A stretch of 9,759 nucleotides of DNA from Acidobacteriota bacterium (GCA_011523485.1 WTGR01000800.1:1-9759), one strand, 5' to 3'. Positions 1-6,935 are shown, counted from the stretch's first letter. The notes: a model not told the origin generated them from the letters alone. Made by a program: numbers and translations.

Positions 1-287
1 AGCGGGTAGTTGAGCGCGTGGCCCTGCGACGCCTCGATGTCCTTCGACCACCGCTGGTGGTCGCTGACGCCGTCGACGCTGATGCCCAGCACCTTGCAGT
101 TGCGCTTCGCGAACTCGGGTCCGAGCCCGGCCACCGTGCCCAGCTCCGTCGTGCAGACCGGCGTGAAGTCCTTCGGATGCGAGAACAGGATCGCCCAGCC
201 GTCGCCGATCCAGTCGTGGAAGCTGATCGTGCCCTCGGTCGTCTCCGCCGTGAAGTTCGGCGCGATGTCGTTGATTCGCAGTGACAT
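1..287 (-). CDS. 1-Cys peroxiredoxin (AhpC/TSA, Prdx6-type), 3' end cut off by window edge
   Basis: Thiol peroxidase that reduces hydrogen peroxide and organic or lipid hydroperoxides, probably in the cytoplasm. The visible 95 residues begin MSLRINDIAPNF. They contain the Prdx6-class active site SHPKDFTPVCTTELG: peroxidatic Cys45 with Thr42 and Pro43 before it, and His37 in the position typical of the 1-Cys branch. The sequence continues with the family-typical LGISVDGVSDHQRW. Family members are about 210-220 residues, so more than half lies beyond base 1. ATG 285-287 is chosen because the family N-terminus starts there and GGAGGAGA (293-300) lies five bases upstream. The frame stays open to a second ATG at 366-368 that has an almost identical Shine-Dalgarno block, which would add 27 residues rich in Trp and Arg. 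The gene is divergent from the sdh operon. The call as a peroxiredoxin is secure. The 1-Cys assignment rests on the active-site context, because the C-terminal half is not visible. Confidence 0.95.
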   Translation of the reverse strand, partial: MSLRINDIAPNFTAETTEGTISFHDWIGDGWAILFSHPKDFTPVCTTELGTVAGLGPEFAKRNCKVLGISVDGVSDHQRWSKDIEASQGHALNYP

Positions 288-393
288 GATTCTCTCCTCC
301 GCAGACGTGCGGTGCGCCGCCTCTCCGGCTTCCCGCCAGCTCCAGCGCCAGGACCTCCAGAAAGGCATGATTCTCCTCCCCGCAGGCAGGTGC
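285..393 (-). repeat. Imperfect direct repeat of a Shine-Dalgarno/ATG block, 81-bp period
   Basis: Copy 1 (285-315) and copy 2 (366-393) read, on the minus strand, GCACC, then CTGCGG, then AGGAGA with ATCATG. They differ by small insertions: GGAGGAGAGAATCATG against GGAGGAGAATCATG. Each copy places an ATG behind a strong Shine-Dalgarno, and both ATGs are in the same open frame, so the peroxiredoxin has two plausible starts. The 27-residue segment between them includes WRSWRWSWRE, which is unlike a peroxiredoxin N-terminus. Confidence 0.6.
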
Positions 394-443
394 CCGTCCC
401 GAGCCGGAACCGCACCGTGGTCGGGCAGGCCCGCTCTCCCGGA

Positions 444-449
444 ATTATA
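444..449 (-). promoter_or_regulatory. Candidate -10 box of the peroxiredoxin gene
   Basis: A perfect TATAAT lies on the minus strand, about 75 bases before the upstream ATG (368) and about 155 before the family-consistent ATG (287). No convincing -35 box is seen at 16-19 bp spacing. AT-rich hexamers are scarce in this DNA, and this one points at the peroxiredoxin. Transcription from here would include both candidate start codons. Confidence 0.4.
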
Positions 450-515
450 GGTCGCGGCGTCGGTCCGGGAGTCGGCGGTCGAGCTTTCCGGACGCGCCGG
501 ACCCGCGAGTCGAAG

Positions 516-524
516 TGATATTCT
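516..524 (+). promoter_or_regulatory. Candidate extended -10 promoter of the sdh operon
   Basis: TGA-TATTCT at 516-524 fits an extended -10 element: TG, one base, then a hexamer matching TATAAT at four of six positions. No clear -35 box is seen, which extended -10 promoters tolerate. The predicted start near 531 would give a leader of about 60 nt before ATG 592 and would exclude the upstream in-frame TTG at 526 as a start codon. Confidence 0.35.
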
Positions 525-545
525 ATTGGCGGATTCGGCGGTCGT

Positions 546-568
546 GGGCCGCGTTCAGGCCCTTTTTT
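546..568 (+). terminator. Terminator-like hairpin with T6 tract in the sdh leader (possible attenuator)
   Basis: GGGCC (546-550) pairs with GGCCC (558-562) around a 7-base loop and is followed directly by six Ts (563-568), the longest T run noticed in the window. The upstream gene is transcribed away from here, so this hairpin can only act on a transcript entering sdh, which suggests attenuation. An alternative pairing of GCGG (538-541) with CCGC (549-552) would use part of its left arm. The stem is only 5 bp, so strength is uncertain. Confidence 0.4.
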
Positions 569-584
569 CCGTCGTCGAACGGAG
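568..584 (+). promoter_or_regulatory. Shine-Dalgarno of the sdh anchor gene inside a small hairpin
   Basis: GGAG (581-584) sits 7 bases before ATG 592 and decides that start over TTG 526. TCCGT (568-572) is exactly complementary to ACGGA (579-583) around a 6-base loop, so most of the Shine-Dalgarno can be paired. It begins where the T6 tract ends. Short stems are common by chance in GC-rich DNA, so a control function is inference. Confidence 0.4.
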
Positions 585-591
585 CAGCGAG

Positions 592-1392
592 ATGGATCGG
601 GTGCAGATTGCGATACCGGTGCGGGGGTTCGGTGAGACGTCGCGGCGCGACGCGTGGTGGCTGCAGCCGGCCGCCGTGTTCGCCGGTCTGCTGGGCGCCC
701 TCGTCTACATGACCTGGGCCGCGGTTCAGGGCGAACACTACGCCTTCGGCAGCTACCTGTCGCCGCTGTACTCACCCGAGATCTATGGCGACTCGTCGCA
801 CAGCCTGCTCGGGCCGCAGCCGGGCTGGTGGCCGGCGTGGCTGCCGTTCTCGCCCGCGTTCCTCATTCTGTGGGCGCCGGGCGGCTTCCGGGTGACCTGC
901 TACTACTACCGCGGGGCCTACTACAAGGCGTTCTGGGCCGACCCGCCGTCGTGCGCGGTCGGCGAGCCGCGCAACGCGTTCCGCGGCGAGAACTCGTTCC
1001 CGCTGATCCTGCAGAACGTGCACCGCTACTTCCTGTATCTCGCGCTCGCCTTCATCGTCATCCTGAGCTACGACGTCTGGAACGCGCTCTGGTTCGAGGA
1101 TGCCGCGCGCGGCGTCTCGTTCGGCATCGGCGTCGGGACGCTGGTGCTCGCGCTCAACGTCGTGCTGTTGGGCGGCTATGTTTTCAGTTGCCACTCGTTG
1201 CGGCACCTCGTCGGCGGCCGGCACGACTGCATCTCGGCGAATCCCATACAGCAGCGCGCGTACGACTGCGTGAGCTGCCTGAACCGCCGCCACATGCTCT
1301 TCGCCTGGCTGAGCCTCTTCTGGGTGTCGTTCTCCGACGTGTACGTGCGGCTCTGCTCGATGGGCGTCTGGACCGACCTCCGCATTCTGTAG
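592..1392 (+). CDS. sdhC: Succinate dehydrogenase membrane anchor, single-subunit Sdh1-like
   Basis: Multi-pass membrane subunit that should anchor SdhA/SdhB and reduce quinone. It has 266 residues. About five hydrophobic segments are visible: roughly 27-46, 84-96, 145-165, 180-200 and 234-252. Family-like signatures include FGSYLSPLYSPE (52-63), TCYYYRGAYYKAFW (102-115) and FPLILQNVHRYFLY (136-149). Cys and His are plentiful: Cys103, Cys121, Cys200-His201, His205, His211, Cys213, Cys226, Cys229 and His234. It does not look like the canonical small SdhC/SdhD heme-b pair. As I recall, it resembles the single anchor of mycobacterial Sdh1, for which a membrane-embedded Rieske-type 2Fe-2S cluster has been described. 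ATG 592 is chosen for its GGAG. TTG 526 in the same frame would add 22 residues. sdhA follows after 75 bases and is probably co-transcribed. The anchor role is well supported by position and signatures; the cofactor is inference. Confidence 0.85.
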   Translation: MDRVQIAIPVRGFGETSRRDAWWLQPAAVFAGLLGALVYMTWAAVQGEHYAFGSYLSPLYSPEIYGDSSHSLLGPQPGWWPAWLPFSPAFLILWAPGGFRVTCYYYRGAYYKAFWADPPSCAVGEPRNAFRGENSFPLILQNVHRYFLYLALAFIVILSYDVWNALWFEDAARGVSFGIGVGTLVLALNVVLLGGYVFSCHSLRHLVGGRHDCISANPIQQRAYDCVSCLNRRHMLFAWLSLFWVSFSDVYVRLCSMGVWTDLRIL

Positions 1393-1467
1393 TTTCCGCG
1401 AGCCTCGGCCCGCGGCCTCGTTGAAGCGAGCACGGAAGCACAAGCAAGGCAGCAAGCGAACCGAAGG

Positions 1468-3285
1468 ATGGACTACCAGACATTCGAACACGACGTCCTG
1501 GTGATCGGCGCCGGCGGGGCGGGGCTGCGGGCGGCGGTGGAGGCCTCGGCGGCCGGGGTCTCCGTCGGCCTCGTCTGCAAGTCGCTGCTCGGCAAGGCGC
1601 ACACCGTGATGGCCGAGGGCGGGATGGCCGCCGCGCTCGGCAACGTCGACGACCGCGACAGTTGGCAGACGCACTTCGCCGACACGATGCGCGGCGGCCA
1701 GTACCTCAACAACTGGCGGATGGCCGAGCTGCACGCCAGGGAGGCGCCGGCCCGGGTGCGCGAGCTCGAGGCCTGGGGCGCGGTCTTCGACCGGACCCGC
1801 GACGGACGCATCCTGCAGCGCAACTTCGGCGGCCACAAGTATCCCCGGCTGGCCCACGTCGGCGACCGCACCGGCCTGGAGATGATCCGCACGCTGCAGG
1901 ACCACGGCGTGCACCAGGGCATCGACGTGCACATGGAGTGCACCATCGTCGAGCTCCTCAAGGACGGCGAGCGGGTCGTGGGCGCCTTCGGCTACGACCG
2001 CGAGCGGGGCCGGTTCCGGCTCTTCAAGGCGAAGGCGGTGGTCCTGGCCTCGGGCGGCATCGGGCGCGCGTTCAAGGTGACCAGCAACAGTTGGGAGTAC
2101 ACCGGCGACGGCCAGGCCCTGGCCTACCGGGCCGGCGCCGAGCTGATCGACATGGAGTTCGTCCAGTTCCACCCGACCGGCATGGTCTGGCCCCCGTCGG
2201 TCAAGGGCATCCTGGTCACCGAGGGGGTGCGGGGCGAGGGCGGCGTGCTGCGCAACAGCGAGGGGCGCCGCTTCATGTTCGACGACATCCCCGACCTCTA
2301 CAAGCACCAGACCGCCGACAGCGAGGAAGAGGGGTGGGTCTACACGCAGGGCGACAAGAACGCCCGCCGGCCCCCGGAGCTGCTCACCCGCGACCACGTG
2401 GCGCGCTGCATCGTGCGCGAGATCAAGGAGGGCCGCGGGAGTCCGCACGGCGGCGTCTTCCTCGACATCGCCTGGATCAAGTCGAAGCTGCCGAACGGCC
2501 CCGAGCACATCCGCAAGAAGCTGCCGAGCATGTACCACCAGTTCAAGCAGCTCGCCGGCATCGACATCACCGAGACGCCGATGGAGGTCGGGCCCACGAC
2601 CCACTACGTCATGGGCGGCGTCCGGGTGGATGCCGACTCGCAGATGTCGACCGTCCCCGGCCTGTTCGCGGCCGGCGAGGTGGCGGGCGGCCTGAACGGC
2701 GCCAACCGGCTCGGCGGCAACTCGCTCTCGGACCTGCTCGTCTTCGGCAAGCGCGCCGGGGAGTACGCCGCCGCGTTCGCGCGCGACCGCCAGTCCGGCG
2801 CGATCGACGAGGGGCAGGTCGAGGCGGTGGCGCGCACGGCGCTCGAGCCGCTCGACCGGCAGGGCAGCGGCGAGGCGCCCTACCAGCTCCAGTACGAGCT
2901 GCAGGACCTGATGCAGAGCCAGGTCGGCATCGTCCGCAACGACGCCGAGCTGCGGCAGGCGCTCGACTCGCTGCAGCGGCTGCAGGAGCGGGTCAAGCGG
3001 GTCGAGGCGCAGGGCAACCGCGAGTACAACGCCGGCTGGCACACCGCGCTCGATCTTCGCAACCTGATGCCGGTGGCCGAGGCGGTGACGCGCTCGGCCA
3101 TCGAACGGCAGGAGAGCCGCGGCGCGCACTTCCGCGAGGACCACCTCGGCAAGGACGAGGCGTGGGGAAAGACCACGCTCGTCGTCAAGCAGAGGGCCGA
3201 CGGTTCGATGGATCTTCGCCGGGAGGCCATCGCGCCGCCGCGCGAGGATCTGCAGCGCATCATCGAAGAGAGCCAGAAGAGCTGA
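1468..3285 (+). CDS. sdhA: Succinate dehydrogenase/fumarate reductase flavoprotein subunit
   Basis: Catalytic subunit that oxidises succinate to fumarate, or the reverse, on covalently bound FAD. It faces the cytoplasm as part of complex II. It has 605 residues, the normal length. The FAD Rossmann motif GAGGAG is at 14-19. The covalent-flavin histidine is His45 in KAHTVMAEGG. The substrate-site HPTG begins at His235, the conserved TRDHVAR at 307-313 holds the catalytic Arg region, HYVMGG is at 379-384, and GANRLGGNSL is at 411-420. The helical C-terminal domain contains NREYNAGWHTALDLRN and REDH. The start ATG 1468 is the family N-terminus; the adjacent GAAGG is too close to be an ideal Shine-Dalgarno, so translation may rely partly on coupling with the anchor gene 75 bases upstream. 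sdhB starts 17 bases after the stop. Direction (SDH or FRD) cannot be read from sequence alone. Confidence 0.97.
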   Translation: MDYQTFEHDVLVIGAGGAGLRAAVEASAAGVSVGLVCKSLLGKAHTVMAEGGMAAALGNVDDRDSWQTHFADTMRGGQYLNNWRMAELHAREAPARVRELEAWGAVFDRTRDGRILQRNFGGHKYPRLAHVGDRTGLEMIRTLQDHGVHQGIDVHMECTIVELLKDGERVVGAFGYDRERGRFRLFKAKAVVLASGGIGRAFKVTSNSWEYTGDGQALAYRAGAELIDMEFVQFHPTGMVWPPSVKGILVTEGVRGEGGVLRNSEGRRFMFDDIPDLYKHQTADSEEEGWVYTQGDKNARRPPELLTRDHVARCIVREIKEGRGSPHGGVFLDIAWIKSKLPNGPEHIRKKLPSMYHQFKQLAGIDITETPMEVGPTTHYVMGGVRVDADSQMSTVPGLFAAGEVAGGLNGANRLGGNSLSDLLVFGKRAGEYAAAFARDRQSGAIDEGQVEAVARTALEPLDRQGSGEAPYQLQYELQDLMQSQVGIVRNDAELRQALDSLQRLQERVKRVEAQGNREYNAGWHTALDLRNLMPVAEAVTRSAIERQESRGAHFREDHLGKDEAWGKTTLVVKQRADGSMDLRREAIAPPREDLQRIIEESQKS

Positions 3286-3302
3286 CGAAGCGGGGGAGAC
3301 CG

Positions 3303-4043
3303 ATGGCGAGGGCGACGTTCAGGATCTGGCGCGGCAACGACGAGGGCGGCGACTACCAGGACTACACCACCGAGGTGAGCGAGGGGATGGTGGTGCTCGA
3401 CGCCGTGCACCAGGTCCAGGCCGAGTCGGCCAACGACCTCGCCGTGCGCTGGAACTGCAAGGCGGGCAAGTGCGGCTCGTGCTCCGCCGAGGTCAACGGC
3501 CATCCGAAGCTGATGTGCATGACGCGGCTCAACAGCCTGAACCTCGACGAGCCGGTCACCATCGAGCCGATGAAGGCATTCCCGGTCGTCCGCGACCTGG
3601 TCACCGACGTGTCGTGGAACTACGAGGTCAAGAAACGGATCAAGCCGTTCAAGCCGCGCCCGCCGGACGCCGAGGACGGCACATGGCGCATGCGGCAGTC
3701 CGACGCGGAGCGCGTGCAGGAGTTCCGCAAGTGCATCGAGTGCTTCCTCTGCCAGGACGTCTGCCACGTGCTGCGCGACCACCGACTGCACCACGAGTTC
3801 ATCGGCCCGCGCTTCTTCGTCTACACCGCGGCCCTGGAGATGAACCCCCTCGACACCGAGCACCGCAGCGAGGACCTGGCCAACGACTTCGGGGTCGGCT
3901 ACTGCAACATCACCAAGTGCTGCACCAAGGTCTGCCCCGAGGAGATCACCATCACCGACAACGCCATCATCCCGCTCAAGGAGCGCGTGGTCGACAAGCT
4001 CTACGACCCGCTGAGCCGGTTGCTGCGCGTGTTCCGCTCGTAG
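3303..4043 (+). CDS. sdhB: Succinate dehydrogenase/fumarate reductase iron-sulfur subunit
   Basis: Carries electrons from FAD in SdhA to quinone in the anchor through three Fe-S clusters. It has 246 residues, the usual length. The N-terminal ferredoxin-type domain binds 2Fe-2S through Cys52, Cys57, Cys60 and Cys72. The C-terminal domain has Cys144, Cys147 and Cys150, with Cys211 followed by Pro, for the 4Fe-4S cluster. Cys154, Cys201 and Cys207 have the spacing of the 3Fe-4S ligands in E. coli SdhB. Cys206 is an extra cysteine beside Cys207. GGGGGAG at 3292-3298 lies 4 bases before ATG 3303. The frame is open far upstream, but only as a shadow of sdhA. Third and last gene of the anchor-A-B operon; the next gene converges on it. 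Function is secure. Confidence 0.97.
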   Translation: MARATFRIWRGNDEGGDYQDYTTEVSEGMVVLDAVHQVQAESANDLAVRWNCKAGKCGSCSAEVNGHPKLMCMTRLNSLNLDEPVTIEPMKAFPVVRDLVTDVSWNYEVKKRIKPFKPRPPDAEDGTWRMRQSDAERVQEFRKCIECFLCQDVCHVLRDHRLHHEFIGPRFFVYTAALEMNPLDTEHRSEDLANDFGVGYCNITKCCTKVCPEEITITDNAIIPLKERVVDKLYDPLSRLLRVFRS

Positions 4044-4059
4044 CATCAGGAGCACGAAC

Positions 4060-4108
4060 GACCGCAGGACTCTACGCGGTCTGACGAACCCGCTCCCGGC
4101 GAGAGCGG
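4060..4108 (+). terminator. Two hairpins in the convergent gap after sdhB
   Basis: GACCGC (4060-4065) pairs with GCGGTC (4076-4081) over a 10-base loop. CCGCTC (4090-4095) pairs with GAGCGG (4103-4108) over 7 bases. They lie between the stop of sdhB (4043) and the stop of the opposing gene (4121), so either could end transcripts from both sides. Neither has a T tract, which makes an intrinsic terminator doubtful. Confidence 0.3.
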
Positions 4109-4120
4109 TCCGGCGAATAT

Positions 4121-5035
4121 CTATCCGTCGCCGAGCCGTCGCCGCAACGCTTCAATCTCTGTTCGTTGCGCCTCGATGGTCGCGTCCCGTGCGGCGATGG
4201 CCATTCGGTTGTTCGCGAGGGCCTCCTGGTGTTCCGCGAGGGCTTTCTGTTGCTCCCGGTTCTCCCGGTGCACGAGCTCCCACGCCTCCACGATTTCGTC
4301 CTCCGTGAGCATGGAGTGCCGCAACTCCGGACTCGCCGTCGCGAGTTGCAGGCGGCGCAGCACGGGCGCGTAGCGTTCCGGCATCGTGGCAGCGTCCAGC
4401 TCCAGCGCGTGCCGGCTGTCCGCGGCGCGCAGATCCTGATCGAACACGCTCAGCAGCTTTTCCAGGTCGTTGCGCCGGCGGGCGGGCAGCCGCGACACCT
4501 GCACCACGTAGCAGTCGTGCGTCAGCGCCTCGATGAACTCCTCCCGCTCCGCCAGCCGGTCTCCGGTCACCGCGTCCACGTACTCTCGCGCCACCTTCAG
4601 CACCGTCGCCGCGGTGCGCGGCAGCGGTTCCCCCAGGAAGTAGATCGTCGTCAGCCGCCGCGGCCGCTCGCGCTCGCGACCTCCCTCCGCGTACGTCACG
4701 GTGTTCCGCTGGTCCGCGTAGTGCATCCCCAGGTAGCGCCGGAAACGCATCACGTCGTTCGAGTAGCGCGCCTTCTGCACTTCGATGAGCACCCGCAGAT
4801 GCTCTCCCGCCGCCGTCCGCACCGTCGCCGCGAAGTCCACCCGCAACACCGTGAAGCTTGTGCCTTCAGGCGCCGCCGGCTGCGGCGAGCCGACCTGCAC
4901 CGCCGCCTCCTGCGGCGCCATCTCGAGGCTCTCGATCTCCTCGCCGAGGATCGCGCCGACGATCAGTTTCGCGGACGCCGGATCCTCCAGCAGATGCTTG
5001 AAGACGGCGTCGTACATGGGGTTGGCGATGCGCAT
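4121..5035 (-). CDS. Rpn/PDDEXK_2-type putative nuclease-fold protein
   Basis: 304 residues. The N-terminus, IANPMYDAVFKHLLED (3-18), is typical of the Rpn/PDDEXK_2 group, often annotated as recombination-promoting nuclease or putative transposase. The candidate active site is Asp67 (RVDFAATV) with Glu85-Val-Gln87-Lys88 (VLIEVQKAR), the E-x-Q variant of PD-(D/E)XK. YSNDVMRFRRYLGMHY follows, as is usual in these proteins. Residues about 250-302 are highly charged and helical, probably a coiled coil (heavy in Glu, Gln, Ala and Arg). Family members such as E. coli RpnA are DNA endonucleases linked to recombination; activity here is not shown. A weak GAGAGG lies about 9 bases before the ATG. It is the downstream minus-strand neighbour of the AAA gene, 174 bases away with a strong hairpin between, so co-transcription is uncertain. 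Family assignment is fairly secure; biological role is unknown. Confidence 0.8.
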   Translation of the reverse strand: MRIANPMYDAVFKHLLEDPASAKLIVGAILGEEIESLEMAPQEAAVQVGSPQPAAPEGTSFTVLRVDFAATVRTAAGEHLRVLIEVQKARYSNDVMRFRRYLGMHYADQRNTVTYAEGGRERERPRRLTTIYFLGEPLPRTAATVLKVAREYVDAVTGDRLAEREEFIEALTHDCYVVQVSRLPARRRNDLEKLLSVFDQDLRAADSRHALELDAATMPERYAPVLRRLQLATASPELRHSMLTEDEIVEAWELVHRENREQQKALAEHQEALANNRMAIAARDATIEAQRTEIEALRRRLGDG

Positions 5036-5106
5036 GCGGGAACCTCTCGCGCGGAGCCGCTATCCAGCCATCATAGCCGACGTGTGCGGGGAGTCCGGAT
5101 GCGCTC

Positions 5107-5137
5107 GCCGGCCGGATCGCCAACGAAACCGGCCGGC
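5107..5137. other. Strong 9-bp perfect hairpin between two minus-strand genes
   Basis: GCCGGCCGG (5107-5115) and CCGGCCGGC (5129-5137) form a perfect, very GC-rich stem over a 13-base loop. It lies 72 bases after the stop of the AAA/nuclease gene and 71 bases before the start of the Rpn-like gene. No T tract follows on either strand. It could be a terminator, an RNA processing or stability element, or one copy of a dispersed palindrome. The rest of the 5036-5209 gap shows nothing else I can name. Confidence 0.45.
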
Positions 5138-5209
5138 TCCCGGCAGCCCCGTCTGCGTGACCAGTGCGGGAATCGGCGCCGAGTTCCGGACCGCGCGCGT
5201 TCGAAGCCG

Positions 5210-6802
5210 TTACATGCCCCACACGGTGACGGGCGCGTCGTCCGCCGTCGGGTCGCGGCGGAAGATCTTCTCCGCCCACGTGCGTTCCGGCGCGCGGTCG
5301 AACACGATCAGGTGGCCCGCCTCCGCCGCGCAGCGGTCCATGTAGCGGCGGGTCTGCGTCACCCCCTCCGTGATGGTGCGCTCCAGCTCCCCGCGGCGCA
5401 GCTTGCACTCGACCACGAACTTCCGCGTGCGCCCGCCCTGCGGCCAGCGGATCAGCAGGTCCGTGCGGCCCCGGCCGAGCGCGTACTCCCGCTCGATGGT
5501 CCCGCCGCCGTTCACCACCCGCTGCAGATGCGCCTGCAGCAGGAGCTGCGGGCCCGCCTCCTGGTACTGAGCGAAACGCTGCACCCAGTGCTCGGCGTGC
5601 TCCCGGAAGAACGTCTGGAAGTCGGCGATCAGTGCCTCTACGTCCAGGGCGCCGTCCGCATCAACGTACCACGCCCGGTCGTGCGGCAGGCCCGCCTGCA
5701 CGGCGGCGTTCAGGTGGCGCGGGACGACCTCGGCGTAGATCGGGTTGGCGATGCGGGGCGCGCCGCCGGGGTCCTGTGCGATCAGCCCCAGGTCGCGCAG
5801 GTAGAGGAGGTCGTCCTCCGACCACGACTGCTCGTCCGCGCCGGCCAGGATCGGCTCGATCACCCGCCGCACCCGCTCTTCGCGCAACTTGTGCGCCAAC
5901 TGGTCGATGTGCGTGTCGCGCCGCAGGATCAAGCGCTCCTGGGCCGCGAGGATGTCGTCACCGGTGATGGGACGCGAGCGGATCCGGCCACTCCTGTCGT
6001 CGAAGCAGGCGTCGTAGCACAGCGCGTTCACCAGCCACGGCTGGCCGGCGGTGCGGGTCCGGACCATCCGGAATGCGTCGTCGGTGAACGCCTGTCCCGT
6101 TTCGGCGGTGTGCTGGGCGAGCAGGGCGCGCACCTCCTCCTCGGTGAAATCGCCGAGCCGCAGCGATTTCGACTTGATGTTGAAGGCGCTGCCGCCGAGC
6201 ACCAGCGCGTTCGCGGCGCTCGACCGGATGCGGTAGTCGCGCACGTCCACCACGCCGCACAGAATGACGCTGTGGGGAAAGCCGGCGGGCCGCTGATTGT
6301 AGCCGGCCCGCAACTGCCGGAGCACGGAGACGAGCGTGTCGCCGATCAGGGTGTCGATCTCGTCGATCAGGAGCACCAGCGGCCGTGGATCGGCCTCGGC
6401 CCAGCGCGAGAGCACGTCGATCAGCGCGCCGTCGGCGCCTTCGGTCTCCAGCGCGGCGCTCCGTAGCGCATCCGGCGTCTTGTCGCCCAGCGTCACGCGC
6501 GCCTGGCGGGCCAACTCCCCGAGCAGTGGGCGCATGGCGCGCGCCGTGTCCTCCCGCGCGGCCTGCCCGACCTCGAAGTCCGCGTACACGCATCGGTAGT
6601 CGCCGCCGCCGTTCAGCAGGTCGCGCAGCGCCAGCAGGGCCGACGTCTTGCCCGTCTGTCGCGGCGCGTGCAGCACGAAATACTTCTTGTCGCGGACGAG
6701 ACCGAGCACGGCGTCGAGATCGATGCGCTCCAGCGGCGGAATGCAGTAGTGGTCGTCCGGGCGAACCGGACCCTCGGTGTTGAAGAAGCGCATTCGTCTC
6801 AT
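5210..6802 (-). CDS. AAA-type ATPase with C-terminal PD-(D/E)XK nuclease-like domain
   Basis: 530 residues from ATG 6802. The N-terminus RFFNTEGPVRPDDHYCIPP, then KKYFVLHAPRQTGKTSALL, is typical of a large family of uncharacterised ATPases. Walker A is APRQTGKT (46-53) with Lys52; Walker B is LVLLIDEID (142-150) with Asp147-Glu148. A winged-helix-like part around 326-363 has LRDLGLIAQD and ANPIYAEVVPRHL. The C-terminal domain (about 430-530) has GRGRTDLLI with Asp448, VVECK with Glu465 and Lys467, and a following Gln483, a complete PD-(D/E)XK pattern. This architecture resembles AAA-ATPase_like plus PDDEXK_9 proteins. The start is uncertain: ATGs at 6829, 6802 and 6793 all lack a good Shine-Dalgarno, and the longer frame to 7045 overlaps the opposing gene and is rejected. 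Substrate and role are unknown; mobile-element or defence association is inference. Confidence 0.85.
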   Translation of the reverse strand: MRRMRFFNTEGPVRPDDHYCIPPLERIDLDAVLGLVRDKKYFVLHAPRQTGKTSALLALRDLLNGGGDYRCVYADFEVGQAAREDTARAMRPLLGELARQARVTLGDKTPDALRSAALETEGADGALIDVLSRWAEADPRPLVLLIDEIDTLIGDTLVSVLRQLRAGYNQRPAGFPHSVILCGVVDVRDYRIRSSAANALVLGGSAFNIKSKSLRLGDFTEEEVRALLAQHTAETGQAFTDDAFRMVRTRTAGQPWLVNALCYDACFDDRSGRIRSRPITGDDILAAQERLILRRDTHIDQLAHKLREERVRRVIEPILAGADEQSWSEDDLLYLRDLGLIAQDPGGAPRIANPIYAEVVPRHLNAAVQAGLPHDRAWYVDADGALDVEALIADFQTFFREHAEHWVQRFAQYQEAGPQLLLQAHLQRVVNGGGTIEREYALGRGRTDLLIRWPQGGRTRKFVVECKLRRGELERTITEGVTQTRRYMDRCAAEAGHLIVFDRAPERTWAEKIFRRDPTADDAPVTVWGM

Positions 6803-6899
6803 TGTCGCAACCCGCGGCGCGTCTGTCATGCGGCGGCCGTCGACGCGGCTGACGTTACGCTGGTCCGGCACCGCGCGGGAGGTACTCCACGCGGCATGG

Positions 6900-6930
6900 A
6901 ATAATGGGCCGCGACACGGCAGCGCGGAGG
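6900..6930 (+). promoter_or_regulatory. Candidate -10 box and Shine-Dalgarno of the DUF4440 gene
   Basis: AATAAT (6900-6905) matches TATAAT at five of six positions but has no clear -35 partner. GGAGG (6926-6930) lies 5 bases before ATG 6936 and only 2 before ATG 6933, so 6936 is the preferred start. The 6803-6935 gap is divergent and should also hold the promoter of the AAA gene, which I could not identify. Confidence 0.35.
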
Positions 6931-6935
6931 CGATG

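Noticed and set aside
526..591. TTG start adding 22 residues to the sdh anchor
   Set aside because: It overlaps the candidate -10 box, has no Shine-Dalgarno of its own, and ATG 592 has GGAG at 7-base spacing. It is kept as an alternative only.
772..3144. A 790-codon open frame on the minus strand opposite the sdh anchor and sdhA
   Set aside because: Shadow of GC-rich codons on the other strand. Its product is low-complexity (Ala, Val, Leu, Arg, Asp, His) with no family motif, while the plus strand encodes unmistakable SdhC/SdhA.
1662..3302. Long upstream extension of the sdhB frame
   Set aside because: It overlaps sdhA in another frame and is arginine/proline-rich. The SdhB fold and Shine-Dalgarno place the start at 3303.
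4121..5035. Calling the Rpn-like gene an insertion-sequence transposase
   Set aside because: The family is sometimes labelled transposase, but no terminal inverted repeats or target duplications flank it, so it is called a nuclease-fold protein.
4166..6466. A 766-codon open frame on the plus strand across the Rpn-like and AAA genes
   Set aside because: Arg/His/Val-rich antisense shadow with no recognisable motif. The minus strand carries two proteins with intact motifs.
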